Shown: positions 43,880 through 53,006, counted from the first letter of the stretch. The stretch: 64,000 nucleotides of DNA from a bacterium (GCA_029945625.1 JAQSCW010000055.1:186001-250000), one strand, 5' to 3'. Program-made: numbers and translations. Notes: generated by a model from the letters alone, not told the origin.

Positions 43880-44309
43880 TGTTTTCGCGATTAGGTAGGG
43901 TCACCATTTCATTTAACTCATTAAAGACCCTGTCGCTCATGCCATTTGTTACCATCACCAATTTGGCTTTTAGGCTAAGGTTGTATCGCAGAACTTGTTC
44001 AAGAACCTGGGTATCGAGGGGAATATAAGGTGCTTTGCATTCCACAATGAGGTAGGGTTGAAGGAGTGAATCAAAGACCACTATATCGAAGCGGCGTTTG
44101 AGGTCGTTAAGCTGGAGTTCTTTCTCAATGGCAATGCTGGAGGCCGGGAACTGTTTTTCGACCACCAGGTAGTTCAACACATGCTGTCGCACCCACTCCT
44201 CAGGTGTGAGCACCAACCATTTTTTACGAATAAAGTCAAAAACATAGGTTTGTTCCTTTTCTTTTTTGAGGCGAATGGCAAATGGTGGATATTTTAACGC
44301 TAGGTTCAA
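43869..44309 (-). CDS. Stand-alone HsdR N-terminal-like (PD-(D/E)XK) protein
   Basis: A 146-residue protein similar to the N-terminal nuclease domain of type I restriction subunit R. VLTPEEWVRQHVLNYLV is the typical opening and RFDIVVFDSLLQPYLIVECKAP carries the Asp ... Glu-x-Lys nuclease motif. No motor domain, HsdM or HsdS gene lies nearby, so it is not a restriction system as such; solitary copies of this domain occur in many Bacteroidetes, with unknown role. The frame has no ATG: TTG 44309 is the only normal start codon after the upstream stop. A TATATTTC box lies 6 nt before it. It overlaps the convergent esterase gene by 11 bp. Confidence 0.8.
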   Translation of the reverse strand: MNLALKYPPFAIRLKKEKEQTYVFDFIRKKWLVLTPEEWVRQHVLNYLVVEKQFPASSIAIEKELQLNDLKRRFDIVVFDSLLQPYLIVECKAPYIPLDTQVLEQVLRYNLSLKAKLVMVTNGMSDRVFNELNEMVTLPNRENIIL

Positions 44310-44385
44310 TTGAGAGAAATATATTTTAAATATATTTACATTAATTGAAGGGCGTGAATTTAGTTATGATAAATAATTCAAGATC

Positions 44386-45159
44386 ATGAAAACGAAAGGA
44401 GAGATTGTGAACGATTGGTTACCCCGTTACACAGGGGTGCCGCTGGAAGGTTTCGGAAAATACATCATTCTGGTTAATTTTTCGAGTTATGTAAAAATGT
44501 TCGCGAAGCAATACCGAGTGCCCGTGCATGGAAAAGATAAACCGATGATCAGTGCCACCGCGAACAACATCACGATCATTAATTTTGGGATGGGAAGTGC
44601 CGGGGCGGCCACTATCATGGACCTTCTCACGGCCATCACCCCAAAAGCAGTTCTTTTTTTGGGGAAAACGGGAGGTTTAAAAAAGAAAAATAAAATCGGC
44701 GATCTGATTTTGCCCATTGCGGCAATTCGCGGAGAGGGAACCAGTGATGATTATTTGCCCCCTGAAGTTCCTGCTCTTCCGGCTTTTAGTTTGCAGAAAG
44801 TAATTTCATACGCCATTCGGCTACACAAATTGGATTATTGGACGGGTACCGTGTACACCACCAACCGCAGAGTTTGGGAACATGATAAAAGTTTTAAAGA
44901 GTATCTCCGTTCCTTACGTGCCATGGCCATTGACATGGAGACGGCAACTATTTTCACCGTGGGTTTTGCGAATAAGATTCCAACGGGTGCCTTGTTGTTG
45001 GTTACCGACCAGCCCATGATTGCAGAGGGTGTGAAAACGGGTGTAAGTGATCTTAAGGTAACCGAAGATCATTCCAAAAATCATTTACAAATTGGCATCA
45101 ATGCCTTAAAGGAATTGATTGCAAAAGGAGTTACGATTAAACATTTACGTTTTGAATAA
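44386..45159 (+). CDS. AMP nucleosidase
   Basis: Hydrolyses AMP to adenine and ribose 5-phosphate. The 257 residues correspond to the short Bacteroidetes form of the enzyme with the nucleoside-phosphorylase fold: ITIINFGMGSAGAATIMDLL, AVLFLGKTGGLKKKNKIGDLILP, and the active-site segment AIDMETATIFTVGF near 185. TGALLLVTDQPM and HLQIGINAL close the domain. The longer N-terminal domain of the E. coli Amn protein is missing, as expected for this group. The meaB gene overlaps its 3' end. Confidence 0.9.
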   Translation: MKTKGEIVNDWLPRYTGVPLEGFGKYIILVNFSSYVKMFAKQYRVPVHGKDKPMISATANNITIINFGMGSAGAATIMDLLTAITPKAVLFLGKTGGLKKKNKIGDLILPIAAIRGEGTSDDYLPPEVPALPAFSLQKVISYAIRLHKLDYWTGTVYTTNRRVWEHDKSFKEYLRSLRAMAIDMETATIFTVGFANKIPTGALLLVTDQPMIAEGVKTGVSDLKVTEDHSKNHLQIGINALKELIAKGVTIKHLRFE

Positions 45160-46141
45160 TTTGGCACTCTCAAAAAATAGTTCTCCCCGAGATTACATCG
45201 ACGGTATTTTGAAAGGTGATGTGACCCTTCTGAGTCGTGCGATCACCCTTGTGGAATCGCAGCAAGACGCGCACCAGAAGCTGGCGCAGCAGATAATTGA
45301 CGGCATTATTTTTAAGACCGGAAATTCGTTTCGTCTCGGGGTGACCGGAGTTCCGGGTGTGGGTAAGAGCACGTTTATTGAGAGTTTTGGAAAGGAAGTG
45401 GTTTCTCAAGGCCATAAATTGGCTGTTTTAGCCATCGATCCTTCGAGCACAAAAAGCAAAGGAAGTATTTTGGGCGATAAGACCCGGATGGAAGAGTTGT
45501 CGGTGTTACCACAGGTTTACATTCGGCCTTCTCCCAGCAGCGGCACTTTGGGCGGCGTTACCCGCGTTACTTATGAAACCATTTTGTTGTGTGAAGCGGC
45601 GGGATATGACTATGTGGTAGTTGAAACGGTGGGAGTGGGACAAAGTGAAATTGCCGTAAGCCGCATCACCGATTTTTTTCTGCTTCTGATGTTGGCCGGT
45701 GCAGGAGATGAGTTGCAAGGCATAAAGAGGGGTATCATGGAAATGGCAGATGCCCTGCTCATCACGAAGGCCGATGGCGATAATGCAGATAAAGCAAGGG
45801 CCGCCCGCTCCGAATATGCTCACGCCATGCATTTGTTGCAGGCGCCCGAAAGCGGATGGACTGCAAGAACGCTTGTATGCTCCGGTTTGCAGAATACCGG
45901 AATTAGAGAAGCTTACAACACGATAGAGGAGTTCCGCCTGTTTGTGAAAGCGAATGGGTATTTCACGCAAAAACGAAAAGACCAGCAGTACGAACTTTTT
46001 TTGAATGCGGTGGATGAGCAATTGAAGGCGCGATTTTACCACGATGAGGACGTGCAGAAAAAATTATTGGAAATAAAACAAAAAGGTTCTATACAACCCT
46101 TTCAAATGGCCCGCGAATTACTCGATCGGAAACTCCGTTGA
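45152..46141 (+). CDS. meaB: Methylmalonyl-CoA mutase-associated GTPase MeaB
   Basis: G3E-family GTPase that protects and loads the B12-dependent methylmalonyl-CoA mutase. Present are DYIDGILKGDVTLLSRAITLVES, the P-loop GVTGVPGVGKST, VLAIDPSS, KGSILGDKTRM, FIRPSPSSG-type TLGG, the G3 region VETVGVGQSE and ITKADGDN. No ATG exists upstream of the conserved domain. Start choices are TTG 45152 (used here, overlapping the AMP nucleosidase stop by 8 bp), TTG 45161 and TTG 45119. The mutase genes are not in the window. Confidence 0.9.
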   Translation: MNNLALSKNSSPRDYIDGILKGDVTLLSRAITLVESQQDAHQKLAQQIIDGIIFKTGNSFRLGVTGVPGVGKSTFIESFGKEVVSQGHKLAVLAIDPSSTKSKGSILGDKTRMEELSVLPQVYIRPSPSSGTLGGVTRVTYETILLCEAAGYDYVVVETVGVGQSEIAVSRITDFFLLLMLAGAGDELQGIKRGIMEMADALLITKADGDNADKARAARSEYAHAMHLLQAPESGWTARTLVCSGLQNTGIREAYNTIEEFRLFVKANGYFTQKRKDQQYELFLNAVDEQLKARFYHDEDVQKKLLEIKQKGSIQPFQMARELLDRKLR

Positions 46142-46372
46142 TAAATATCTGCAAAGTCCTTCCAACAGCAGCAAAGCGGCGCATTCCCAACACAAGTTCT
46201 ACGAATAGTTCATAAGTGTACACAATTTGGCCCAGTAAGGATATATGTACTCTGATTATCAATGTTTTAACTAAAACACTTAAAACGTTAATATTTGAAA
46301 ATATTTCTTTTTAGTTAGCGAAAATTTATTTTCTTTTGCAGGAATTAAAAATCCCACTAAATTTTGTAATAT

Positions 46373-46594
46373 ATGTATTGGACCTTAGAGTTAGCAAGTT
46401 GGTTAGAAGACGCCCCTTGGCCGGCTACAAAAGATGAATTGATTGACTACGCGATGCGAAGTGGTGCTCCAATGGAGGTGATTGAAAATTTGCAGGAGAT
46501 GGAAGATGAAGGGGAAAGTTACGAGAGCATTGAGGAGATTTGGCCCGATTATCCTACCAAAGATGATTTCTTTTTTAACGAAGACGAATTTTAA
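46373..46594 (+). CDS. DUF2795 small acidic protein
   Basis: A 73-residue, strongly acidic protein (many Asp/Glu, C-terminal FFFNEDEF). The central part, WLEDAPWPATKDELIDYAMRSGAPMEVIENLQ, fits the DUF2795 domain. The middle-to-end EEIWPDYPTKDD is a common feature of Bacteroidetes members. No function is established. It has its own terminator and is probably a free-standing gene with a leader of unknown length in the 231-bp gap before it. Confidence 0.8.
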   Translation: MYWTLELASWLEDAPWPATKDELIDYAMRSGAPMEVIENLQEMEDEGESYESIEEIWPDYPTKDDFFFNEDEF

Positions 46595-46601
46595 AAATAG
46601 T

Positions 46602-46626
46602 AAGCCGCCGAAAAGCGGCTTTTTTG
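46602..46626 (+). terminator. Rho-independent terminator after the DUF2795 gene
   Basis: AAGCCGC (46602-46608) and GCGGCTT (46615-46621) form a perfect 7-bp stem with a CGAAAA loop and a T-run, 7 bp after the stop codon. Confidence 0.85.
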
Positions 46627-46692
46627 TTGCCTATAAACCACAAAGCGCACAAAGGGATACACAAAGGGCACAAAGAAGTGACCACACAGAGA
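46626..46692. repeat. CACAAAG-type degenerate repeat
   Basis: Contains AACCACAAAGCGCACAAAGG, then ACACAAAGGGCACAAAGAAG and CCACACAGAGAATTTA. It is the tandem CACAAAG/CACAGAG pattern also seen near 27513-27625. It separates the DUF2795 terminator from the end of the patatin gene. Confidence 0.6.
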
Positions 46693-46694
46693 AT

Positions 46695-48995
46695 TTACTC
46701 GATCGATTTTTTGTTGAAGATGATGTAGCCGATGTGGAAAAATGGTGAGAAGGAGTTCTCATTTTGATCGTAATAATTAACACCCAAACTTACAGGACCA
46801 ATAGGGCTGTGGTAGACCAAGGTGGCGAGTCCCGAAAAATAATGGTAAAGGAAAGGGGAGGTGAGGTAAGCGCGACCCGTGGCATCTTCTTTGATGGAAT
46901 TCACCGGTTGAAACACATACGCCTCCACGCGCACATCCACATTTTTAAACGGACTGGTAATCACTTTTAACCCACCGGCCATATAGTTGTAGGCTCTGTA
47001 AGCATCAATAAAAAAAGTCTGACTCTCGGGTGTGGGATTAAAAGCGGGTGCCGATAAAATAGTAGACTTGTAATTATTAAAGAAGCTTTGTGTGGAATAC
47101 ACACCTTCTGCAAACACCCCAATTCTAAATCGTTTAAAGGTTTTGAAATAATTATCGAACGTGAGTTTAAGCTGAAGCCAGGGCAACTGAGGGTTGTTTT
47201 TAAATGCCGTGGTATCGGGACTGGTACTTCCAGGATAATAACTTTCATTTCCTTGCAGGTAACGTGCTCTCGCATTGAGGAGCATGCCTTCGGTGGCGTA
47301 CATCTTGCGGTTTAACGTGTTTATTCTGTAATTGGCCTGCACATACCAATAGTCGAAAAAGGTCACGTCGGCCGTATCGTAACGTGTGAACACGTCGGTT
47401 TGATAATATTGATTTTTCCATTGAGTGAGTCCGCCCGACACATTGAATTGGGAAATATTTCCCACAGGCACACCCACTTTAAGATCCCCAAACTGATCTT
47501 CTTGAATAAGGTAGGCGGGTTTCTGAAAATCGTAAAACAGCACACTGCTGCTATAATAATCCCAACGCGAATAAGTGAACGAAGGTTCTATGAAAAAGGG
47601 AATCTTGCCCGGGATATCGAACCTCAAATGCGAATAGCTGCCACTGGTTAGTTTGCCCAAATAGCCGTTGGCATAGGCGCTGAAGCCAATGCGTCCCAAA
47701 TAATTATATTGGAGTCCCAGAAAAGCCCCGGTAATGGGTCGGTTGGCAATGATGGCCCCCGGCTCCAAATAAAAAGGCTTTTCTTTTTTGCCGGCTAATT
47801 TTAAGGTATAGGTTTTGGTGAGCGTATCTAACACGGTAACCGGAAAAATATTTTTGATTTTATCGTCGCTGGCCAAACGGAAATAACGTTTCTTTAGTTG
47901 CTCGAGCGTAAACGGCGTTTGGTGGTAAAATAAACTTTTTTGAATGAAGTGGCTTTGTTTTTCATTGAAGCCCGAAACTTCAACATTGGTATACACAATC
48001 TCTCGCGTTTCTCTATAGGATTTGTATTGTTCGCGTTTTTTTTGAAGTGTTACTTCATTTAAATTTGCGGCAATCTGTTTTTTTATTTCGGGAATCCTTC
48101 TTAAAGTGGCCACATATCCGCTGTCGATAAGGCGCTGCGCATCGTCAAAATTAAAGATAGTGACTTCGTTCCAGGGTTCGATAATGATCCCGTTTTCGCA
48201 AACAGGTGTAAAATTAGTTTGACTCATTAACAAGCTCCGCAGCTGAAGGTATAGATTTTCCTCATCGGGCTTGGCATTTTTCTCGGCCACATTGGAACCA
48301 ATAATAAAATCGGGATTAAAATCCTTCAGCATCACGTCGGCCGGAAAATTATTATACAAACCACCATCAAACAATAATTTCCCGTCTACCGAGAGAGGCC
48401 TTAAATAAAAGGGATAACTCATGCTGGCCCGCACCGCTGTTGAAAGGTCGCCATTACGAAAGATGACAGATTTTTTCGCCTCCACATCGGCAGCTACACA
48501 ACGAAAGGGAACAAAGAGGCTGTCGAAATTCCCATTTTTTCTATTGGAGACACCTGTGAAGGCCTCCATTAAATAATAATCGATGGGCACGGAGTTGATC
48601 ACATTGGTAGGTAAATTTCGGAGGTAATCGCCTTTAAAATTATATTTGAGCGTGAACCAGGCGGCATAATCATTTCTTTTTTTGATCATGTATTCATACT
48701 TCACGGGCACATCTCCCTTTGAAATGCTCTGAAAGAAGTATGTTTTTACGATCGCTTCAATTTCGACAGGAGAATAGCCGATGGCGTAAAAAGCGCCAAT
48801 TAAGCCGCCAATGGATGTGCCGGTTACATAATCAATGGGGATCTTGTTTTCTTCAAGGGCTTTGATGACCCCTATGTGACACATGCCGCTTGCTCCGCCA
48901 CCACTCAATACCAGACCAATTTTCTGAGAAAATAGGCGGCTTTGGGAATGACAGAAAAACACTAAAATAAGCAGGTATGTGCTAAACCTTGTCAA
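46695..48995 (-). CDS. Patatin-like phospholipase with C-terminal outer-membrane barrel
   Basis: A 766-residue protein. After a signal peptide (about 1-24) comes a patatin domain (about 25-290) with the oxyanion loop LSGGGASGMCHIG, the nucleophile Ser61 in GTSIGG and the catalytic Asp in LLFDGGLYNNFP. A POTRA-like segment (about 320-395: YTNVEVSGFNEKQSHFIQKSL) precedes a BamA-like surface-antigen barrel (about 400-766; the last strand ends GYIIFNKKS). The layout matches the PlpD-type (type Vd) phospholipases. The enzyme is predicted to be a lipid hydrolase displayed at or released from the outer membrane. It runs opposite to the neighbours on both sides and has no obvious operon partner. Confidence 0.88.
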   Translation of the reverse strand: MTRFSTYLLILVFFCHSQSRLFSQKIGLVLSGGGASGMCHIGVIKALEENKIPIDYVTGTSIGGLIGAFYAIGYSPVEIEAIVKTYFFQSISKGDVPVKYEYMIKKRNDYAAWFTLKYNFKGDYLRNLPTNVINSVPIDYYLMEAFTGVSNRKNGNFDSLFVPFRCVAADVEAKKSVIFRNGDLSTAVRASMSYPFYLRPLSVDGKLLFDGGLYNNFPADVMLKDFNPDFIIGSNVAEKNAKPDEENLYLQLRSLLMSQTNFTPVCENGIIIEPWNEVTIFNFDDAQRLIDSGYVATLRRIPEIKKQIAANLNEVTLQKKREQYKSYRETREIVYTNVEVSGFNEKQSHFIQKSLFYHQTPFTLEQLKKRYFRLASDDKIKNIFPVTVLDTLTKTYTLKLAGKKEKPFYLEPGAIIANRPITGAFLGLQYNYLGRIGFSAYANGYLGKLTSGSYSHLRFDIPGKIPFFIEPSFTYSRWDYYSSSVLFYDFQKPAYLIQEDQFGDLKVGVPVGNISQFNVSGGLTQWKNQYYQTDVFTRYDTADVTFFDYWYVQANYRINTLNRKMYATEGMLLNARARYLQGNESYYPGSTSPDTTAFKNNPQLPWLQLKLTFDNYFKTFKRFRIGVFAEGVYSTQSFFNNYKSTILSAPAFNPTPESQTFFIDAYRAYNYMAGGLKVITSPFKNVDVRVEAYVFQPVNSIKEDATGRAYLTSPFLYHYFSGLATLVYHSPIGPVSLGVNYYDQNENSFSPFFHIGYIIFNKKSIE

Positions 48996-49397
48996 GTAAT
49001 TTTAAGGGCTAATTTACACATATAACGGCATGTTTGGGCTGTTTCGTGCGTCAATTAGGGGGGTATTTACAAATTTTTTAGTAAAACAGTAGGGTCCTCA
49101 TGTGGAACAATTGGATGAATTTATATAAGAAGAAATTCTTTCAATCTATGTCAGTTGCGCCGCTTTTAGTGAAGTACTATTTTTTTCGTTGAGAAACCAA
49201 TCGAATTATTTTTAATGTCCAATACTGGAATTCATTTAATAGCGCCCGGTCATCCTTCTAAATGGCTTCAGGAGCTTCGGTGACAAATTCTTCTTCCGTA
49301 CCATTTTTCACCGGTGCCGTATTATTTTTTAGTGGTCAAAACCATTCTTCCCCGGGACTCAATTCCTCCGAATAAATATTTATATTCGTGCTTCAAG
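48996..49397. other. Intergenic region between the patatin and permease genes
   Basis: About 400 bp without a supported gene, divergent between the two. A 22-codon frame (49214-49282) and an in-frame GTG at 49314 ahead of the permease are not convincing. A TATATTCG box at 49381-49388 could be the permease -7 element. I see no repeats or RNA gene. Confidence 0.45.
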
Positions 49398-50477
49398 GTG
49401 ATACAGTATATTGTCAAAAAATTGTTCTATGGATTGGCCGTCTTGTTCGGCGTGGTCAGTACCATCTTTTTTTTATTCAATGTTTTACCCGGCGATCCTG
49501 CTGCCCTCATGCTTGGTCAGCGCGCCAGTAAAGATGCGATTGACGCCATTCACCGCGATCTGGGAACTAACCGGCCTTTGGTGGTGCAATATGCGAATTA
49601 CCTCAATGACCTCTCTCCCGTTTCTGTTCACAATGAAAAAAACGCGGAAAGTTTCTGGTACCTGAATCCACATAAATATTCATGGACCCCCCTTTTGGCT
49701 GTCGGAAAAAATAAAGTGATCGTTCTCAAATATCCCTATTTGAGGCGAAGTTATATCACCAAACGTGAAGTGTCTGCCATCATTCGTGAAACGCTGCCCG
49801 AAACAGCCGTGCTGGCCTTCAGTGCCATATTTATTGCTACTGTGTTGGGGATTCTTCTTGGTATTGTAACAGCTATTAAAAAAGATTCTTTTATTGACCG
49901 GGCCATTTTTTTGTTTGCAACAGTTTTTGGAATGAGTGCTCCTTCTTTTTTGGTGGGTTTGCTGGTGGCCTGGCTATTTGGTTATGTGCTGGCCGCATAC
50001 ACCGGTTTAAGTCCCTCCGGAAGTTTATACGATATTGATGTGTGGAAAGGCGAACAACTACATTTGAAAAATCTTATTTTGCCGGCCATTACGCTGGGCG
50101 TACGACCTCTAAGCATCGTCATCCAGTTAACCCGGAGTTCGTTATTGGAAGTGTTATCACAAGATTATATTCGCACCGCGAGAGCAAAGGGGCTTTCTTT
50201 TACCCGCGTTATCTTTAAACATGCTTTAAAAAACGCCCTCAATCCGGTGGTGACGGCTATTTCGGGTTGGTTTGCCACTTTAATGGCAGGGGCGGTGTTT
50301 GTGGAAAAGATTTTTAGTTGGAAAGGAATAGGGAATGAAGTAGTGGATGCGTTGAACAACAATGATCTGCCTGTAGTAATGGGTGCCACCTTAATATTTG
50401 CAGTTATATTTGTAGTAATAAATAGTTTGGTTGACATTATTTATGGGATCCTTGATCCGAGGGTGAGCGTAAAATAG
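49398..50477 (+). CDS. ABC transporter permease (DppB/OppB-like)
   Basis: A 359-residue inner-membrane permease of the peptide/nickel ABC family. The N-terminal membrane helix (VIQYIVKKLFYGLAVLFGV) is followed by FLFNVLPGDPAALMLG, the DppB signature. A periplasmic stretch (about 65-125) precedes five further helices, and the EAA-like loop lies near IRTARAKGLSFTRVIFKHALKNALNPV. No ATG opens the frame: GTG 49398 is preferred over GTG 49314 because it matches the family N-terminus and follows a TATATTCG box at 49381-49388. No DppC, ATPase or binding-protein gene is adjacent, so its partners must be elsewhere. tpiA starts 4 bp after its stop. Confidence 0.88.
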   Translation: MIQYIVKKLFYGLAVLFGVVSTIFFLFNVLPGDPAALMLGQRASKDAIDAIHRDLGTNRPLVVQYANYLNDLSPVSVHNEKNAESFWYLNPHKYSWTPLLAVGKNKVIVLKYPYLRRSYITKREVSAIIRETLPETAVLAFSAIFIATVLGILLGIVTAIKKDSFIDRAIFLFATVFGMSAPSFLVGLLVAWLFGYVLAAYTGLSPSGSLYDIDVWKGEQLHLKNLILPAITLGVRPLSIVIQLTRSSLLEVLSQDYIRTARAKGLSFTRVIFKHALKNALNPVVTAISGWFATLMAGAVFVEKIFSWKGIGNEVVDALNNNDLPVVMGATLIFAVIFVVINSLVDIIYGILDPRVSVK

Positions 50478-50481
50478 AACG

Positions 50482-51246
50482 ATGAACATGGAAAGAAAAA
50501 AGATAGTTGCCGGAAACTGGAAAATGAATTTGAACTGGGTGGAGGCCTATGATTTGGTTACCGCGATTAAAGAGCAATCAAAGAAGATTAGCGGGGTGGA
50601 AAAACTAATTTTTCCTCCATTCCCGTATTTGCAAATGCTGAAGGTTATTGTGAAGGACGAACCGAATTTTTATGTGGGGGCACAAAATTGCAGCGAACAT
50701 GCCAAGGGGGCATTCACAGGAGAAGTGTCGGCGGCCATGATTCACTCTGCAGGATGCTCTTATATATTGGTAGGACATAGTGAACGCCGCGCTTACTTTT
50801 CAGAAAACAATGAGCAGCTGTTGGCAAAAATAAAGCAAGCACTTGAAAATAATCTGAAGGTGATTTTTTGCTTCGGAGAACTCTTAGCAGAACGGAAGAA
50901 CGGAAAACATTTCGACACGGTGCAAGATCAACTTACACAGGTGCTGAGTCACTTTCCAAAGGATAAAATACATTCTCTTGTGTTGGCGTATGAGCCGGTA
51001 TGGGCCATTGGTACCGGTGAAACAGCTTCCCCGCAACAGGCTCAGGAAATGCATGCTTTTGTGAGAAAAACGGTATCAGGAATTTTTTCGCCGGAGATTG
51101 CAAACACCGTCAGTATTTTATATGGGGGCAGTTGCAATGCACAAAACGCAAAAGAGTTGTTTGCCGGTGAGGATGTGGATGGCGGTTTGATTGGTGGGGC
51201 CAGTTTAAAGGCAGAAGATTTTTGTACCATAATGGCCTCGTTTTAA
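50482..51246 (+). CDS. tpiA: Triosephosphate isomerase
   Basis: Interconverts dihydroxyacetone phosphate and glyceraldehyde 3-phosphate in glycolysis. The 254 residues contain the substrate-binding Lys in GNWKMN, the electrophilic His in VGHSERR, the catalytic Glu in YEPVWAIGTG and the phosphate-binding SILYGGSCN and GGLIGGASL. Two ATGs (50482 and 50488) are possible starts. The gene is packed between the permease gene (4 bp) and prmA (0 bp), so the three are probably one transcript. Confidence 0.97.
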   Translation: MNMERKKIVAGNWKMNLNWVEAYDLVTAIKEQSKKISGVEKLIFPPFPYLQMLKVIVKDEPNFYVGAQNCSEHAKGAFTGEVSAAMIHSAGCSYILVGHSERRAYFSENNEQLLAKIKQALENNLKVIFCFGELLAERKNGKHFDTVQDQLTQVLSHFPKDKIHSLVLAYEPVWAIGTGETASPQQAQEMHAFVRKTVSGIFSPEIANTVSILYGGSCNAQNAKELFAGEDVDGGLIGGASLKAEDFCTIMASF

Positions 51247-52074
51247 ATGGGATATCTCGCGTATCATTTTAGGGTTCAACCTGTGCAGCCGGGATCTGAG
51301 ATACTGATGGCCCTGATCGCCGATATGGATTTTGAAAGTTTTGACACCACTGAGAGAGGGTTTACCGCCTATATTAAAGAGGAAGAACAATCGCAGGTAA
51401 ATTTTTCAAATTTTCAATTTGATGATTTTACGTTCAACTTCACCATTGAAAAAATAGCGACAACCAATTGGAATGCCGAGTGGGAGAAAAATTTTGAGCC
51501 TGTGGTGGTGGATGATCTGTTGTGTATTCGTGCACCTTTTCATGAAAAGAATTCGGTAGTGAAACAAGAAATAGTGATTATGCCTAAAATGAGTTTTGGT
51601 ACCGGGCATCATCAAACCACGCGATTGATGTGTAAACAGTTGCTTGAGACAGAAGTAAAAGACAAACGCGTTCTCGATATGGGTTGTGGTACGGCGATCC
51701 TTGCTATTCTTGCAATGCAAAGGGGGGCCAAAGAAGTGTTGGGCATTGATATTGACGAATGGAGCGTAGAAAATGCCATTGAAAATTGTGCCGGTAATAA
51801 CTTTCCAAACATTGTGATAAAAAAAGGTGATGTGGGTCTTTTGGAAGAAGAAAAACAGTTCGATATTATTTTGGCCAACATCAATAAAAATATTCTGAAA
51901 TCACATTTGCCCGCGTACTCTAAAAAATTACCTAAAGGGGGAAAATTATTCCTGAGCGGATTTTTCGGCACCGATGTGGAGGAACTGATTGCTGTAGCTG
52001 AGGGGAGCGGGTTGAGATTCTTAAATACGCGAACCGAGAATGAATGGGCGATGTTGGTGTTGGAGAAGGTCTGA
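51247..52074 (+). CDS. prmA: Ribosomal protein L11 methyltransferase
   Basis: SAM-dependent enzyme that trimethylates ribosomal protein L11. The 275 residues have an N-terminal substrate domain (1-90) and a Rossmann methyltransferase domain with FGTGHHQTTRLM, motif I VLDMGCGTAILAI, VLGIDIDEWSVENA and the catalytic-region LANINKNIL. The start follows directly on the tpiA stop (TAAATG). The gene is convergent with the inositol monophosphatase gene; the 113 bp between them shows no clear terminator. Confidence 0.93.
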   Translation: MGYLAYHFRVQPVQPGSEILMALIADMDFESFDTTERGFTAYIKEEEQSQVNFSNFQFDDFTFNFTIEKIATTNWNAEWEKNFEPVVVDDLLCIRAPFHEKNSVVKQEIVIMPKMSFGTGHHQTTRLMCKQLLETEVKDKRVLDMGCGTAILAILAMQRGAKEVLGIDIDEWSVENAIENCAGNNFPNIVIKKGDVGLLEEEKQFDIILANINKNILKSHLPAYSKKLPKGGKLFLSGFFGTDVEELIAVAEGSGLRFLNTRTENEWAMLVLEKV

Positions 52075-52187
52075 CGGGCTTAACCAGAGCTAACAGAGAT
52101 GAATTAATAAATGCAGACTAAATCTTTTTCGCAATTCATCGTGTCATTTTTTGCGCATTATTCGGCTAAAATGTTTGCTTTGAACTA

Positions 52188-53006
52188 CTACTCGGGCGAT
52201 TCCTGAACATCTGGTGCATTAAAGTTCTTCTTGATCACGCCATTAAACTCTTCATCCAGCAGGGAATTTGTGCAGGAAATCTCTCGACCAAACAACCAAT
52301 TCTCTTTTCCTGAAAAATCAGTCACGGTACCTCCGGCTTCTTTAACGATTAAGGCCCCCGCGGCAATGTCCCAGGCATTGAGGTTGTATTCAAAAAAGGC
52401 GTCTACCCGTCCGCAGGCCAAATAACACAAATCGGTGGCAGCCGAACCAATGCGACGCACGCCATGGGTATGTTCCATGAAGTAGTGCAGACAAGCCATG
52501 TAGGGATTAATGCGGCTAAAATTGTAAATAGGGAAACCGGTGGCGATCAAACTTTCTGAGAGCGTTTTGCGAGAAGAAGTATAAATGGCTTTATGATTTA
52601 AGAAAGCGCCTTTGCCTTTTTGAGCGAAAAAACATTCATCACGACTTACTTCATAAACCACCCCTGCACGTATTTCACCCCTATGCTCCAAGGCAATACT
52701 CACCGAATAACAAGGAATTCCATGAACAAAATTTGTGGTGCCATCCAAAGGATCCACAATCCAATTGTATTCTTTCTTTTCGGAACGGGTATTTTCTTCC
52801 ACAATAAATCCGGCTTCGGGAAGCAGCGTGTGCAGATAAGAAACGATCATCTCTTCAGCTGTTTTGTCTACATAACTCACCAGATCATTCAACCCTTTAA
52901 TTTCTACTTTACCATAGTCAAAATTCTCGCGTTCTTTTCGAATGAAGGCGCCTGCTCTTTTTGCGATTAGAATTATATCTTCTAAAATAGTGTCGGGAAG
53001 TATCAT
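52188..53006 (-). CDS. Inositol-1-monophosphatase family protein (SuhB-like)
   Basis: A 272-residue Mg2+-dependent phosphatase. The metal-site motifs are GFIVEENT, WIVDPLDGTTNFVHG and, near the C-terminus, WDIAAGALIVKEAGG. The family dephosphorylates inositol phosphates, and its bacterial members (SuhB) also work in transcription of rRNA. A TATTTTTG -7 box ends 4 nt before the ATG, suggesting a leaderless mRNA. It lies 51 bp after the stop of the pigment-type operon on the same strand, but its own promoter suggests separate expression. Confidence 0.92.
   Translation of the reverse strand: MILPDTILEDIILIAKRAGAFIRKERENFDYGKVEIKGLNDLVSYVDKTAEEMIVSYLHTLLPEAGFIVEENTRSEKKEYNWIVDPLDGTTNFVHGIPCYSVSIALEHRGEIRAGVVYEVSRDECFFAQKGKGAFLNHKAIYTSSRKTLSESLIATGFPIYNFSRINPYMACLHYFMEHTHGVRRIGSAATDLCYLACGRVDAFFEYNLNAWDIAAGALIVKEAGGTVTDFSGKENWLFGREISCTNSLLDEEFNGVIKKNFNAPDVQESPE

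Noticed and set aside
43869-44309. A type I restriction system
   Set aside because: Only the N-terminal nuclease-like domain is present; no methylase, specificity or motor genes are in the window.
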